From contig JAFDWD010000336.1 of the NCBI GenBank assembly GCA_018268695.1, forward strand, positions 1 through 12,077: a stretch of 12,077 nt of DNA, written 5' to 3'. Below the pieces are notes generated by a model. That model saw nothing but the letters and a program-made list of their open reading frames with translations. It was not told where the DNA came from and made no database searches. Origin of the DNA: Actinomycetota bacterium. Its GTDB lineage: Bacteria > Actinomycetota > Thermoleophilia > Solirubrobacterales > 70-9. A program made the translations under genes and the position numbers. Of the stretch, positions 1 to 7,021 are shown one piece after another (position 1 is the stretch's first letter; each line of letters opens with the position of its first letter).

Positions 1-184
1 CCTCGCCGAGCACCTCGGTCGCTCACAGGCCGAGATCATCAGGGATGCGATCACCCGGTATGACCCGATCTCCGATGGCGATCGCAATTTCGCCCTCGCC
101 CGGGGCTGCAAGCGCATCGATTCCGATCCGCGACCGATCTCGGAGATCCCCGCGGCGGAGCTGCTGGACGGCTTCGGCGCGTGA
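1..184 (+). CDS. VapB-type antitoxin, ribbon-helix-helix (5' end outside window)
   Basis: This is the C-terminal part of a small antitoxin whose start lies before the window; the first complete codon begins at base 2. About 60 residues are visible, starting LAEHLGRSQAEIIRDAITRY. That pattern, a short helix, a turn with Gly-Arg-Ser and a second helix ending in Ile-x-x-Tyr, is the second half of a ribbon-helix-helix (CopG/Arc-like) DNA-binding domain. The acidic tail that follows (ending AAELLDGFGA) is where such antitoxins usually wrap the toxin. Its TGA stop overlaps the GTG start of the PIN toxin downstream (GTGA, 181-184), so the pair is translationally coupled. By family it would neutralise the toxin and repress its own operon. 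The N-terminal beta strand is not visible, so the class rests on the helices and the partner gene. Confidence 0.75.
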   Translation, partial: LAEHLGRSQAEIIRDAITRYDPISDGDRNFALARGCKRIDSDPRPISEIPAAELLDGFGA

Positions 185-603
185 CGCTGATCTGCGACGC
201 GGCGCCGCTCGTCGCGGTCGCCGACGAGGACGAGCCTCGCCGGGGACAGATCCTCGAGATCCTCCGTCATGAGCCGGGCGATCTGGTCCTGCCCGCACAG
301 GTGGCCGCCGAGGTCGACTACATGCTCGGGGTGCGCCTGGGCCAGGACGCGCGTCGGGCCTTCCTCGAGGATCTGGCGGCGCGACGGTTCGACGTCGCCT
401 GCCTGTCGCCGGGCGACTACGCGACGGTCGCCGGCCTCGACGCTCGCTACGCGGACCTTGAGCTCGGCCTCTCGGACTGCGCCGTGGTCGTGCTCGCCGC
501 CCGCTACGACACGGTGCGCCTCCTCAGCTTCGACGAGCGCGACTTCCGACCGGTCGAGCCGCTGCAGGGCGGGGCGTTCCAGCTGCTGCCAGCCGACCGC
601 TAG
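181..603 (+). CDS. vapC: VapC-like PIN-domain ribonuclease toxin
   Basis: A 140-aa PIN-domain protein, the usual VapC length. The acidic residues that bind the catalytic metal are in place: Asp6 in LICDAAPL, Glu44 in VAAEVDYML, Asp99 in GLSDCAVV, and Asp118 with Asp121 in SFDERDF. VapC proteins cleave RNA, often tRNA or rRNA, and stop growth when the antitoxin is lost. The GTG start at 181 is chosen because it overlaps the stop of the upstream antitoxin by four bases, a normal VapBC arrangement, and because it leaves the N-terminal beta strand and Asp6 intact. No separate ribosome-binding site is needed for coupled translation. The RNA target cannot be told from sequence. Confidence 0.88.
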   Translation: MTLICDAAPLVAVADEDEPRRGQILEILRHEPGDLVLPAQVAAEVDYMLGVRLGQDARRAFLEDLAARRFDVACLSPGDYATVAGLDARYADLELGLSDCAVVVLAARYDTVRLLSFDERDFRPVEPLQGGAFQLLPADR

Positions 604-613
604 CGTCCGGGGC

Positions 614-633
614 CCTTTACGCTAAGGTAAAGG
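614..633. promoter_or_regulatory. Inverted-repeat operator and probable -10 of second vapBC
   Basis: Perfect 7-bp inverted repeat, CCTTTAC (614-620) and GTAAAGG (627-633), with a 6-bp spacer, ending one base before the ATG of the AbrB-type antitoxin. TAAGGT (623-628) inside it fits the TAnnnT pattern of a -10 box and lies 6 bases from the ATG, so transcription probably starts at or next to the start codon (leaderless mRNA). AbrB-type antitoxins typically bind such palindromes to repress their own promoter. The repeat is seen; the operator and promoter roles are inferred. Confidence 0.55.
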
Positions 634-634
634 C

Positions 635-853
635 ATGCCACGAATCTCTTCCAAGCACCAGGTGACCCTGCCGGTTGAGAGCCTCGAGGCCGCCGGGCTT
701 CGACCTGGGGACGAGGTCGTGATCGAGGCCGAGGGGGCGGATCGCATCGTCGTCCATCGGGCGGCACCTGACCTGGAGTCTGCACTGGGAGTTTTTGACG
801 GCCTCTACGGATCCGACTACCTGGAGAAGCTCCGCTCCGAAGAGCGCGGCTGA
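635..853 (+). CDS. vapB: AbrB/MazE-type (SpoVT-AbrB) antitoxin
   Basis: A 72-aa protein beginning MPRISSKHQVTLPVESLEAA, followed by GLRPGDEVVIEAEG. This is the swapped-hairpin AbrB DNA-binding domain (roughly residues 1-45), with the Lys-x-Gln-Val-Thr-Leu-Pro strand and the Leu-x-x-Gly-Asp-x-Val turn of VapB/MazE antitoxins. Residues 50-72 (FDGLYGSDYLEKLRSEERG) are the toxin-binding tail. It precedes a PIN toxin by 19 bases, so the two form an operon. A palindrome immediately upstream is a natural autorepression site. The ATG at 635 is the only sensible start; there is no well-spaced Shine-Dalgarno, which supports leaderless translation. By family it would block the downstream toxin and repress the operon with it. 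Confidence 0.85.
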   Translation: MPRISSKHQVTLPVESLEAAGLRPGDEVVIEAEGADRIVVHRAAPDLESALGVFDGLYGSDYLEKLRSEERG

Positions 854-872
854 GGTCCCCAGGAGTCCGTCG

Positions 873-1280
873 ATGGCGATCTGCGTCCTCGACACCGACG
901 TGGTGATCGCTGCGCTCGATCGTGCCGACGCTCACCATTCCGCGGCACGAGAGACGTTCGGTCGGTTCTCCTCGACGAAGACCGAACTCGTGATCTGCAC
1001 CGTCAACTACGCCGAGGCCTTGGTCCGTCCGGCCGAGGACGAGCGGACCCTCCGGGCGGCGGTCGATGCCATGGCGTCGCTCGGCATCCGCACGTCCTCG
1101 CCCGACGCCGCCACCGCCCGCCTTGCCGCTCGTCGCCGTGCCCTTGGAATCAGCCTTGCCGACGGTTTCGCCATCGCGACCGCCGAGCGGCTCGGGGCCG
1201 ACCTCGCGACCTTCGACCGGCGGGTGCGCCGAGCGCTCGAGAAGGTCGAGCCTCGGCTCAGCGCGGCGCTGGCCGAATGA
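873..1280 (+). CDS. vapC: VapC-like PIN-domain ribonuclease toxin (second module)
   Basis: A 135-aa PIN protein with the full acidic set: Asp7/Asp9 in CVLDTDVV, Glu48 in VNYAEAL, Asp97 in SLADGFAIA and Asp115 in TFDRRV. The ATG at 873 is chosen over an in-frame ATG at 795 that lies inside the antitoxin gene. It has a good ribosome-binding site (AGGAG, 861-865, 7 bases upstream) and puts the conserved LDTD strand at the N-terminus. It follows the AbrB-type antitoxin in one operon. Its sequence differs clearly from the PIN toxin at 181-603, so this is a separate module and not a recent duplication. Function by family is RNA cleavage that inhibits growth; the target is unknown. Confidence 0.9.
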   Translation: MAICVLDTDVVIAALDRADAHHSAARETFGRFSSTKTELVICTVNYAEALVRPAEDERTLRAAVDAMASLGIRTSSPDAATARLAARRRALGISLADGFAIATAERLGADLATFDRRVRRALEKVEPRLSAALAE

Positions 1281-1359
1281 CCCCGACGTAGTCGAGCCCT
1301 CGGTCGCGACGCTTGCAGGTCGACGCCCGAACCCTCAGCGATCGATCCTCGCGGTCGAC

Positions 1360-1394
1360 CCTCTCTACACCCCGGTTCTTTAAGCCAAGAGAGG
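1360..1394 (+). promoter_or_regulatory. Possible RBS-masking hairpin before the recombinase
   Basis: CCTCTCT (1360-1366) is the exact complement of AGAGAGG (1388-1394), which is the Shine-Dalgarno of the recombinase and lies 6 bases before its TTG start. A second short stem is possible inside the loop (GGTT 1374-1377 with AGCC 1383-1386, one G-U pair). If transcription starts upstream of 1360, this hairpin would hide the ribosome-binding site and, with the TTG start, keep recombinase synthesis low. The complementarity is seen; the regulation is inferred. Confidence 0.4.
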
Positions 1395-1400
1395 TTCGAT

Positions 1401-2336
1401 TTGGAGATCAAGGATGCGCGCAGGCAGTACCACCGCTGGCTGCAGACACGGAGTCTTTCGGTCCACACGACCCGTGCCTACGACGGCGATGTCGGATGCT
1501 TCGAGCATCACATCGGGTCCACGACCCAGGTCGACCAGATCGACCGAGAGTCCCTCATCTCCTTCCTTGAGTTGCAAAGGGACTCCGGCCTCTCCCCGGC
1601 ATCGTTGCGACGCCGAGCCGCTGCTCTCCGCGGCTTCTCCCGATGGATGCTCTCGGAGAACCTCCTCGCCGAGGATCCCTGGAGCGGCGCGACGATCGCG
1701 TTCGGACGGTCCCGCAAGCTTCCCCGATTCCTCCCCGCCCATGACCTCGAGCAGCTTCTCGCCTTCCTCAAGGCGATGGCAGGCCCCGGCGCCTGGTCGG
1801 GAAACGTCGCCTCGATCCAAGACCGACCCCATGAGGGAACAACTCTCTTGGCGGTCGCGCTCATGCTGGCCACAGGAGTGCGAGTCCACGAGGTCGTCGG
1901 GATCAAGTGCCGAGACATCGACATCTCCGGCCAGACGATCCGCCTTCTCGGCAAGGGGCGCCGCGAGCGCCGCGTCTACCTCACAAACGACTGGATCACC
2001 CAACTCACCGCGGGTTATCTCGACGCAAGGGACACCCTCTCCCCCACCCATCCCTTCCTCCTCTTCAACCTCCACTACGCCCCCCTCAGCACCTCGGCGA
2101 TGAGATCCAGGCTTGCGAAGGTCGCCTCAGCCGCGGGCCTCTCCAACCGCGTCACCCCCCACATGCTCCGCCACACCGCCGCGACCCAACTCATCGAGGC
2201 GGGCGTCGACATCCGCTACATCCAACGCCTCCTCGGGCACGCCAGCCTGAGCACGACGGAGATCTACACCCACGTCTCCGACGCGGCCTTGAGACGAGTC
2301 GTCTCGAACGCCGATGTCCTCGGGAGGTTCGCCTGA
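1401..2336 (+). CDS. Tyrosine recombinase/integrase (XerC/D-like)
   Basis: A 311-aa enzyme of the usual XerC/D size. Residues 1-90 form the SAM-like core-binding domain (SVHTTRAYDGDVGCFEHHI, then SPASLRRRAAALRGFSRWM). Residues 115-311 form the catalytic domain with every active-site residue: Arg161 (ATGVRVHEV), Lys185 (GKGRRERRV), His254 and Arg257 (TPHMLRHTA), His280 (LLGHAS) and the nucleophile Tyr289 (TEIYTHVS). It should therefore cut and rejoin DNA at short paired sites. The TTG at 1401 is used because AGAGAGG lies 6 bases upstream and the protein then starts at the normal place. The left copy of a 23-bp inverted repeat begins only 4 bp after its stop codon, which makes that repeat the obvious candidate substrate. 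It could instead be a housekeeping Xer protein, but the neighbouring toxin-antitoxin modules and the repeat argue for a dedicated element recombinase. Confidence 0.93.
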   Translation: MEIKDARRQYHRWLQTRSLSVHTTRAYDGDVGCFEHHIGSTTQVDQIDRESLISFLELQRDSGLSPASLRRRAAALRGFSRWMLSENLLAEDPWSGATIAFGRSRKLPRFLPAHDLEQLLAFLKAMAGPGAWSGNVASIQDRPHEGTTLLAVALMLATGVRVHEVVGIKCRDIDISGQTIRLLGKGRRERRVYLTNDWITQLTAGYLDARDTLSPTHPFLLFNLHYAPLSTSAMRSRLAKVASAAGLSNRVTPHMLRHTAATQLIEAGVDIRYIQRLLGHASLSTTEIYTHVSDAALRRVVSNADVLGRFA

Positions 2337-2339
2337 GGC

Positions 2340-2362
2340 GATAACTAGGGATTATCGGTGGC
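2340..2362 (+). repeat. Left copy of exact 23-bp inverted repeat (candidate crossover site)
   Basis: These 23 bases recur exactly, as the reverse complement, at 7017-7039. Within the repeat a 7-bp core CTAGGGA (2345-2351) is flanked by GATAA and TTATC; in this copy the arms extend to CGATAA/TTATCG. Short inverted arms around a 6-8 bp core are typical of tyrosine-recombinase sites, and the AT-rich arm ends resemble dif. The repeat starts 4 bp after the recombinase stop codon. It also holds AGGGA (2347-2351) and, 6 bases on, the GTG start of the PLP-enzyme gene (2358). Similarity stops sharply on both sides. Exact identity over 23 bp is seen; the recombination role is inferred. Confidence 0.85.
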
Positions 2363-3611
2363 GGACATCTCGCGCGAGTCACTGCTCGCGTCACTGCGGC
2401 GCCAACGCGAGCAACTCGGGCGGTCCGTGGTCCTCACTCCCGTCGACAGCCTGCCGTTCGTGCTCGCGGACCGAGACCACACGGCGTTTCTCCATGGCCT
2501 CTACCTGACCGACAAGGTGCGCGATCGCCAGACGGCGATGGAGACGGTGATCCAGTTCGCCGGCCGCGAGGAATCAGCCGGCGACCTCGCGCAGATACAT
2601 CGGCACCTTGCCGGTGCGCTGGGCGCATCGGAGGCCTCCCTCCGTCTTCTCAGCGGACTTCAGACCCACGCCGCGGTCTTCATGAGCATCGCGACGATCG
2701 GGCAGAAGGTGATGCTGCTCCCGGAGGAGGGGGGAGGTCACTTCAGCACCGAGGCGATCCTCCACCGACTGGGGTTGAAGACCGTCAACATCCCGCTGGA
2801 CCGTGAGCGCCTCTGCGTCGATCAGGTCGGCGCCGCCGAGGTCGTGGAGCGCGAGCGCCCCGACTTCGTGTTCATCGACCGCAGCGAGGGGCTTCGGTTC
2901 GAGGATTTCTCGTTCATCGGCGAACTGCGCGGGCCGGTGAAGATCTTCGATGCCTCACAGTGTCTGGTGCCGGTCCTGTCGCGGCGGTACAAGAACCCTA
3001 TGGACTGGGGTTTCGATCTCATGCTCTTCACCCTCCACAAGAGCTTTCCCGGACCGCAGAAGGCCGGGATCGTGGCGAGGCGGAACGGGCCGCTATGGCG
3101 ACAGCTCATCTCCGGCCTGTCGAGCTTCGTCTCCAGCTCGCACGCCGAGAACAGTTACCTGTTCGGTCTCGCATTGCTGAGACATGACTGGCTGGCCCAG
3201 TACGAGCATCGCCTGTTCGGCTCGGCGCTGGCGCTGGAAGACGCTCTCGTCGACGAGGGCGTCGACCTGGTCCGTCGCGACGACCAAGGTGTGAAGTCGT
3301 GGCCCGCCACTCACCACATCTGGGTCCGGGCCGATAACCAAGAGGCGGCGTATGGGATGTATGAGAACCTCGCCCGGGTGGGCGTCCTCACCAACTATCG
3401 GAGGCTGCCCTACGGGCTTGGCTACGGCCTGCGCCTCGGCACCACCCACTCGGCGGTGGCCGGCATCGACGTGGAGCATGCGCCCGAGCTGGCCCGGATC
3501 ATCCGTCGCGGGCTGCGGGAGAAGACCTCCGCCGATCTTCGCGATCAGGTCGCGGCGCTGGCGGAACGCGCAGCTGGTGGAGCAATCGTCCCGATCGAGT
3601 ACTGGCGCTGA
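2358..3611 (+). CDS. Serine hydroxymethyltransferase-like PLP enzyme (fold type I)
   Basis: A 417-aa pyridoxal-phosphate enzyme, close to the length of bacterial SHMT. The landmarks run in SHMT order: SGLQTHAAVFMSIATIGQKV (99-118, phosphate-binding region), GGGHFSTEA with His128 over the cofactor ring, Asp198 in KIFDASQ (pyridine nitrogen), Lys228 in FTLHKSFPGPQKAG (Schiff base; compare THKT in SHMT) and Arg359 in GYGLRLGTTHS (substrate carboxylate). The N-terminal Ser-Glu-Gly-Tyr-Pro motif of true GlyA, which contributes to the folate/substrate site, is not seen. It is therefore probably an aldolase- or transferase-like relative acting on another amino acid. The GTG start lies inside the 23-bp repeat, with AGGGA 6 bases upstream. 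It converges on the STAND gene with 6 bp between stop codons. The substrate is unknown. Confidence 0.82.
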   Translation: MADISRESLLASLRRQREQLGRSVVLTPVDSLPFVLADRDHTAFLHGLYLTDKVRDRQTAMETVIQFAGREESAGDLAQIHRHLAGALGASEASLRLLSGLQTHAAVFMSIATIGQKVMLLPEEGGGHFSTEAILHRLGLKTVNIPLDRERLCVDQVGAAEVVERERPDFVFIDRSEGLRFEDFSFIGELRGPVKIFDASQCLVPVLSRRYKNPMDWGFDLMLFTLHKSFPGPQKAGIVARRNGPLWRQLISGLSSFVSSSHAENSYLFGLALLRHDWLAQYEHRLFGSALALEDALVDEGVDLVRRDDQGVKSWPATHHIWVRADNQEAAYGMYENLARVGVLTNYRRLPYGLGYGLRLGTTHSAVAGIDVEHAPELARIIRRGLREKTSADLRDQVAALAERAAGGAIVPIEYWR

Positions 3612-3617
3612 ACGCGC

Positions 3618-6290
3618 TCATTGGTGGACGAACGGGAGGTATCGAAAGATGTCCCAAAGTTCGACGGGGGTGAGGCGCCCGCTCTGAACGATGAGCCGGT
3701 CGAGAAGGTCTCGCTCGAACCCGTAGCCGAGCTCCTCCATCTTCGCGCTCGCCTCCGTCAGCTCGACCACGTCCAGCGGCCCGTCGAAGCCACCCATGAG
3801 GATCGTCAGCAACCTCCCCCGCTGCAGCGCATACTCATTGGCGGTAAGGCTGTCGATCTCGATCATCTCGTCCAGTGCCTCACGCGCCTGCGCGAGATGG
3901 TCTTCCGCTGGCGCCGCGGTCATGCCTTCTCCAAGGTCACGGAAGTGCATGAGCAGGTGCCATCGGAAGTAGTAGAAGTGGGGATAGCCGTTCAGCATCG
4001 TGAATCCACCCGTCGCGATGAAATCGCGGTAGTCATCCAGCGCGACCCGGAGCTGTGGAAGATCCGCATCGCCTTGGATCATCCTCGCGTTGAGGACGTC
4101 GGCCTTGAGGTAGGCCGCCTCCCGATCCCCCACCTGCCAGAACTCATCGCGGGCGCGCAGGTAGTACTGGAGGGCGCCTTTCGCCAGATCCTGGACGGAG
4201 GCGGACCGCTGCAGCTCGACACCTGCGAAGGCGGCGGCATCGGCATCCACCGGTCGGCCGAGCAGGGCGAGGCGGGGAAGCAGGATATGGCCGAGGAGGT
4301 GCGCGTTGCGATAGAGAAGGTGCATTCCCGCGTAGTTCGGAAGTCGCGATTTGAGGTAGGCGTCCAGCCGACGGCGCGGCTTCGATTCCAACTCCCTGTA
4401 AGCGCTGCTTCCTGACAGATAGAAAGCTCGCAGTGAATCGAAGTGCATCCGGCCCAGGGAGTGGACCTGCCAGAACCTGCCCCTTGCCTCGACCATCGGC
4501 AGTGCGTCCTCCGCGACCGCCAGCATCGGATCGGGGGCGAAGCGACCGAAGTGGGTGTCGACGTGGAGCTCCCAGTAGCTGCCGATCAGGTTCACCAGAG
4601 GGTCGCGGTCATCAAGGAGGATCTGCAGGTCGAGCTCGTGCAGGGAGGGGTGGTTGACCTCGACCCGGCTGGCGGCCAGGAGGAGTGCGAGGTTGTTGTC
4701 AACCGCCGCCTCACGCAGACGCTCATCGGTAAACAGCTCTCGCGATTCCGCGAACTCCCCGGTGCGGTCGAGCAGAATCGCCAGCTCCAGTCGCTGCGTC
4801 GGGCTCAGGGTCCCGCGTGCCTGCGCACGCCGCAGACAGGGCAGCATCCGTTTCATCGCGCCCGCGGCGAGCGCCGCTTCGAAGCACTCGACGATCCCGC
4901 GTCGGTCGCCGATCTCGGTCGCCACGAGCCAGGTCTCGAGCGCCTCGCCGGTCTCCGTCAGCCACGACAGGCGCAGCTTGCCGATCGCTCTCAACGACGA
5001 CTCGAAGATCGGCAGGTGCGCGAGGCGGTCGACGCAGAGTTCGGCAAGTTCCTCGTGGAACAGGTATAGCGCCCCGTCCGAGTCGAGCCGCGTGACCAGA
5101 CCCAACTTGCGGAGGCGCCGGAATGAACGCAGGAGACCGGCGGCGTTGAGGAGGCCGGGGCCATCCTTTTCGCGGGCGAGGGACATGATCCCGCCTCGCA
5201 GCTCGCGGCGAGAAAACGAGCCGCGATGCACGCTCAGCCCGGCCAGGATGCCAAGCAGTCCGATCAGATCCGGCGGCGGCTCAGGGCCTTCGGCCCGGCC
5301 GAGAAGAAGGTGCAGGGTGATGAGCACGTCTTCCGGTGCCGAGCCGTTCCGGGCGATCACCTGCGCGAGGTGAAGCTGGGCGGCGCTGGCGATGCCGTCC
5401 CGACGAAGGCCGGCGACGAGATCGGCGGCCATCTCGTCGATCTCCGCGACGCCGTCCTCGACCACGTTCGCGGGTGGTCCGCTCAACTCCACGTAGCACC
5501 CCGCGGTTTTCGCTTCGGAGAGGAGTCGGACGTCGGAACCCGGGCCCATCGTCCAGGCATCGCCGGGCCGGGTGAAGAACACGAGGAGATGAGCCGGCCG
5601 GGACTCCCGTCGGTCGATGATGAGGTCGGTGAGCTGCTGCAGCGCGACGGGCGTGACCAAGTGGAAGTTGTCCACCAAGACAACCCCGCGGGCGAGGCGG
5701 CCCCTCCTCAACTTCCGGACGAGATCCGTCTGCACGGAGGGGGACCTGCTGAAGTCGTACAGGTGACATCGACACGCGTACGTGAACAGGCGGTTGTCAC
5801 GGATCAGCGCCTGCACCAGCCGGAGCGCGGTCCGGGTCTTACCGGTACCGCTTCGACCCTCGACGAACCAGAAGCGACAGGGGTCCTCTTCGACACATGC
5901 GTGCGCCAGATCGAGGACTAGCTCGGTCTGGCCCTCGTACCTGAAGAGCGGTGCCTGGAAGACGTCCGGAGTCAGATAGCAGGCGAGGCCCCTCTCCTCG
6001 TGGGTGGAGCCATAGTCGTGATCGCAGGCCATCGCGATCCTGCGTCGCACCGACGCGAGCAGCCAGTCCACCCGATCGCCGACCGACTGCAACTGGAGAA
6101 GCATCAGGTAGCAGATAGCGATCAGTGGGCCGACGAGGCCGGTGAGACGCTCGCCGGAGCCCTGGAGCGATGAAGTGATGATCGGCAGGCTGAGGCAGAT
6201 CGCGACCAGTGGAATCAACCCGAAGCGCAACGACACCAAGACGCGGTCGAGGGGCTTGATGACGACCCGCAACTGGGTGCTGTCAAGCAT
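3618..6290 (-). CDS. Membrane-anchored STAND-type P-loop NTPase with helical repeats
   Basis: An 890-aa protein. Two N-terminal membrane segments (about 22-40 and 51-69), with Arg/Lys on both outer sides, suggest a hairpin anchor with the rest in the cytoplasm. The NTPase follows: Walker A GRSGTGKT (145-152), Walker B GVVLVDNFH (202-210, Asp207) and LLVFFTR (235-241), which resembles the hhhTTR sensor of NB-ARC/STAND proteins. A winged-helix-like part (about 345-415) leads into some 470 residues of alpha-helical, TPR-like solenoid to the C-terminus. STAND proteins switch on and oligomerise when their repeat region senses a ligand; several guard against phage. No recognisable effector domain (nuclease, TIR, protease) is visible, so the membrane anchor or a partner protein may carry the output. 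The ATG at 6290 has GAGGT 7 bases upstream (6298-6302). It sits 29 bp after the GNAT gene in one operon. I do not recognise a named family. Confidence 0.72.
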   Translation of the reverse strand: MLDSTQLRVVIKPLDRVLVSLRFGLIPLVAICLSLPIITSSLQGSGERLTGLVGPLIAICYLMLLQLQSVGDRVDWLLASVRRRIAMACDHDYGSTHEERGLACYLTPDVFQAPLFRYEGQTELVLDLAHACVEEDPCRFWFVEGRSGTGKTRTALRLVQALIRDNRLFTYACRCHLYDFSRSPSVQTDLVRKLRRGRLARGVVLVDNFHLVTPVALQQLTDLIIDRRESRPAHLLVFFTRPGDAWTMGPGSDVRLLSEAKTAGCYVELSGPPANVVEDGVAEIDEMAADLVAGLRRDGIASAAQLHLAQVIARNGSAPEDVLITLHLLLGRAEGPEPPPDLIGLLGILAGLSVHRGSFSRRELRGGIMSLAREKDGPGLLNAAGLLRSFRRLRKLGLVTRLDSDGALYLFHEELAELCVDRLAHLPIFESSLRAIGKLRLSWLTETGEALETWLVATEIGDRRGIVECFEAALAAGAMKRMLPCLRRAQARGTLSPTQRLELAILLDRTGEFAESRELFTDERLREAAVDNNLALLLAASRVEVNHPSLHELDLQILLDDRDPLVNLIGSYWELHVDTHFGRFAPDPMLAVAEDALPMVEARGRFWQVHSLGRMHFDSLRAFYLSGSSAYRELESKPRRRLDAYLKSRLPNYAGMHLLYRNAHLLGHILLPRLALLGRPVDADAAAFAGVELQRSASVQDLAKGALQYYLRARDEFWQVGDREAAYLKADVLNARMIQGDADLPQLRVALDDYRDFIATGGFTMLNGYPHFYYFRWHLLMHFRDLGEGMTAAPAEDHLAQAREALDEMIEIDSLTANEYALQRGRLLTILMGGFDGPLDVVELTEASAKMEELGYGFERDLLDRLIVQSGRLTPVELWDIFRYLPFVHQ

Positions 6291-6319
6291 GGATCAGACC
6301 TCGATGGCGAGCGTCACAC

Positions 6320-7021
6320 TCATGCGGCCCGAAGTAACTGCGCGTACGAGAGGTACCGCGCATCTCGGAACGTCGCGGCGATGTCGTCGTCCGCGCAGTA
6401 GGCGAATCGGACTCCCCCTCCGCACGGAAACCGGTACTGCCTGAATTTGGGATTGACCAGGAACTCCCGGAAGAAGGAGACATTTTCGGCGGAGTCGTTC
6501 CGCCTCGACCTCTCCTCGATCGAGGCAAGCGAGTACAGCGCGCCCTCACGCCCGTGCAGCGCGAGCGCCCCGATCTCGTTGCTCTCCCCGAAAATCACCC
6601 GAACCCCCAGCTCGTCGAAGCAGTAGGTCTTGCCCGCCGCGATCAACAGCTTTCCGATCCCGGATCCCCGCGCCGCCGGCGAGACGCAGAACCGCTTGCC
6701 GTGAACGGGTGGCTCCCCCATGTAGTCGAACCCGGGATGGACCTTCGACTCGATCACCCTGGCGCCGAGAATCGACGGACCGGCCCGAACGATGAAGAGC
6801 TGGAAGATCGCCGGTTCGGCGGCGACGTCTTCGCGCAGCATCTGATGCATGCGCGAGCTTTGGAAGGCCTGCGAGTAGAGGGACTCGAGATCGGCGAGCA
6901 GTTCCTCCGATACCTCCTCCAACCCGACCCGGGTCAGCACCACCGAGTGGTCGTCGGCTGGAGACCCTGCAGCTTCAGCCATCGTCCCGATGATATGTGG
7001 TCCGGCCGGGGCGGTGGCCAC
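6320..7021 (-). CDS. GNAT-family N-acetyltransferase
   Basis: A 233-aa protein with GNAT motif A, KRFCVSPAARGSGIGKLLIA (109-128), where Arg118-Gly-Ser-Gly-Ile-Gly123 would bind the acetyl-CoA pyrophosphate. Motif B-like features follow (GESNEIGALALHGREGALYS, Asn148 and Tyr163). The C-terminal ~70 residues (FFREFLVNPKFRQYRFPCGG onward) look specific to this protein and may shape the substrate pocket. The GTG start at 7021 lies in the right copy of the 23-bp repeat, with AGGGA 6 bases upstream. An internal ATG at 6979 would give 219 aa but has only GGGA two bases away, so the GTG is preferred, with moderate certainty. It is the first gene of an operon with the STAND NTPase. The substrate (protein, amino acid or small molecule) cannot be told; acetylation of a product of the facing PLP enzyme is a speculation. 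Confidence 0.82.
   Translation of the reverse strand: MATAPAGPHIIGTMAEAAGSPADDHSVVLTRVGLEEVSEELLADLESLYSQAFQSSRMHQMLREDVAAEPAIFQLFIVRAGPSILGARVIESKVHPGFDYMGEPPVHGKRFCVSPAARGSGIGKLLIAAGKTYCFDELGVRVIFGESNEIGALALHGREGALYSLASIEERSRRNDSAENVSFFREFLVNPKFRQYRFPCGGGVRFAYCADDDIAATFRDARYLSYAQLLRAA

Noticed and set aside
3621..4415. Plus-strand open frame (264 codons) inside the STAND gene
   Set aside because: Antisense shadow without domain features; the minus-strand frame is open for 890 codons with NTPase motifs.
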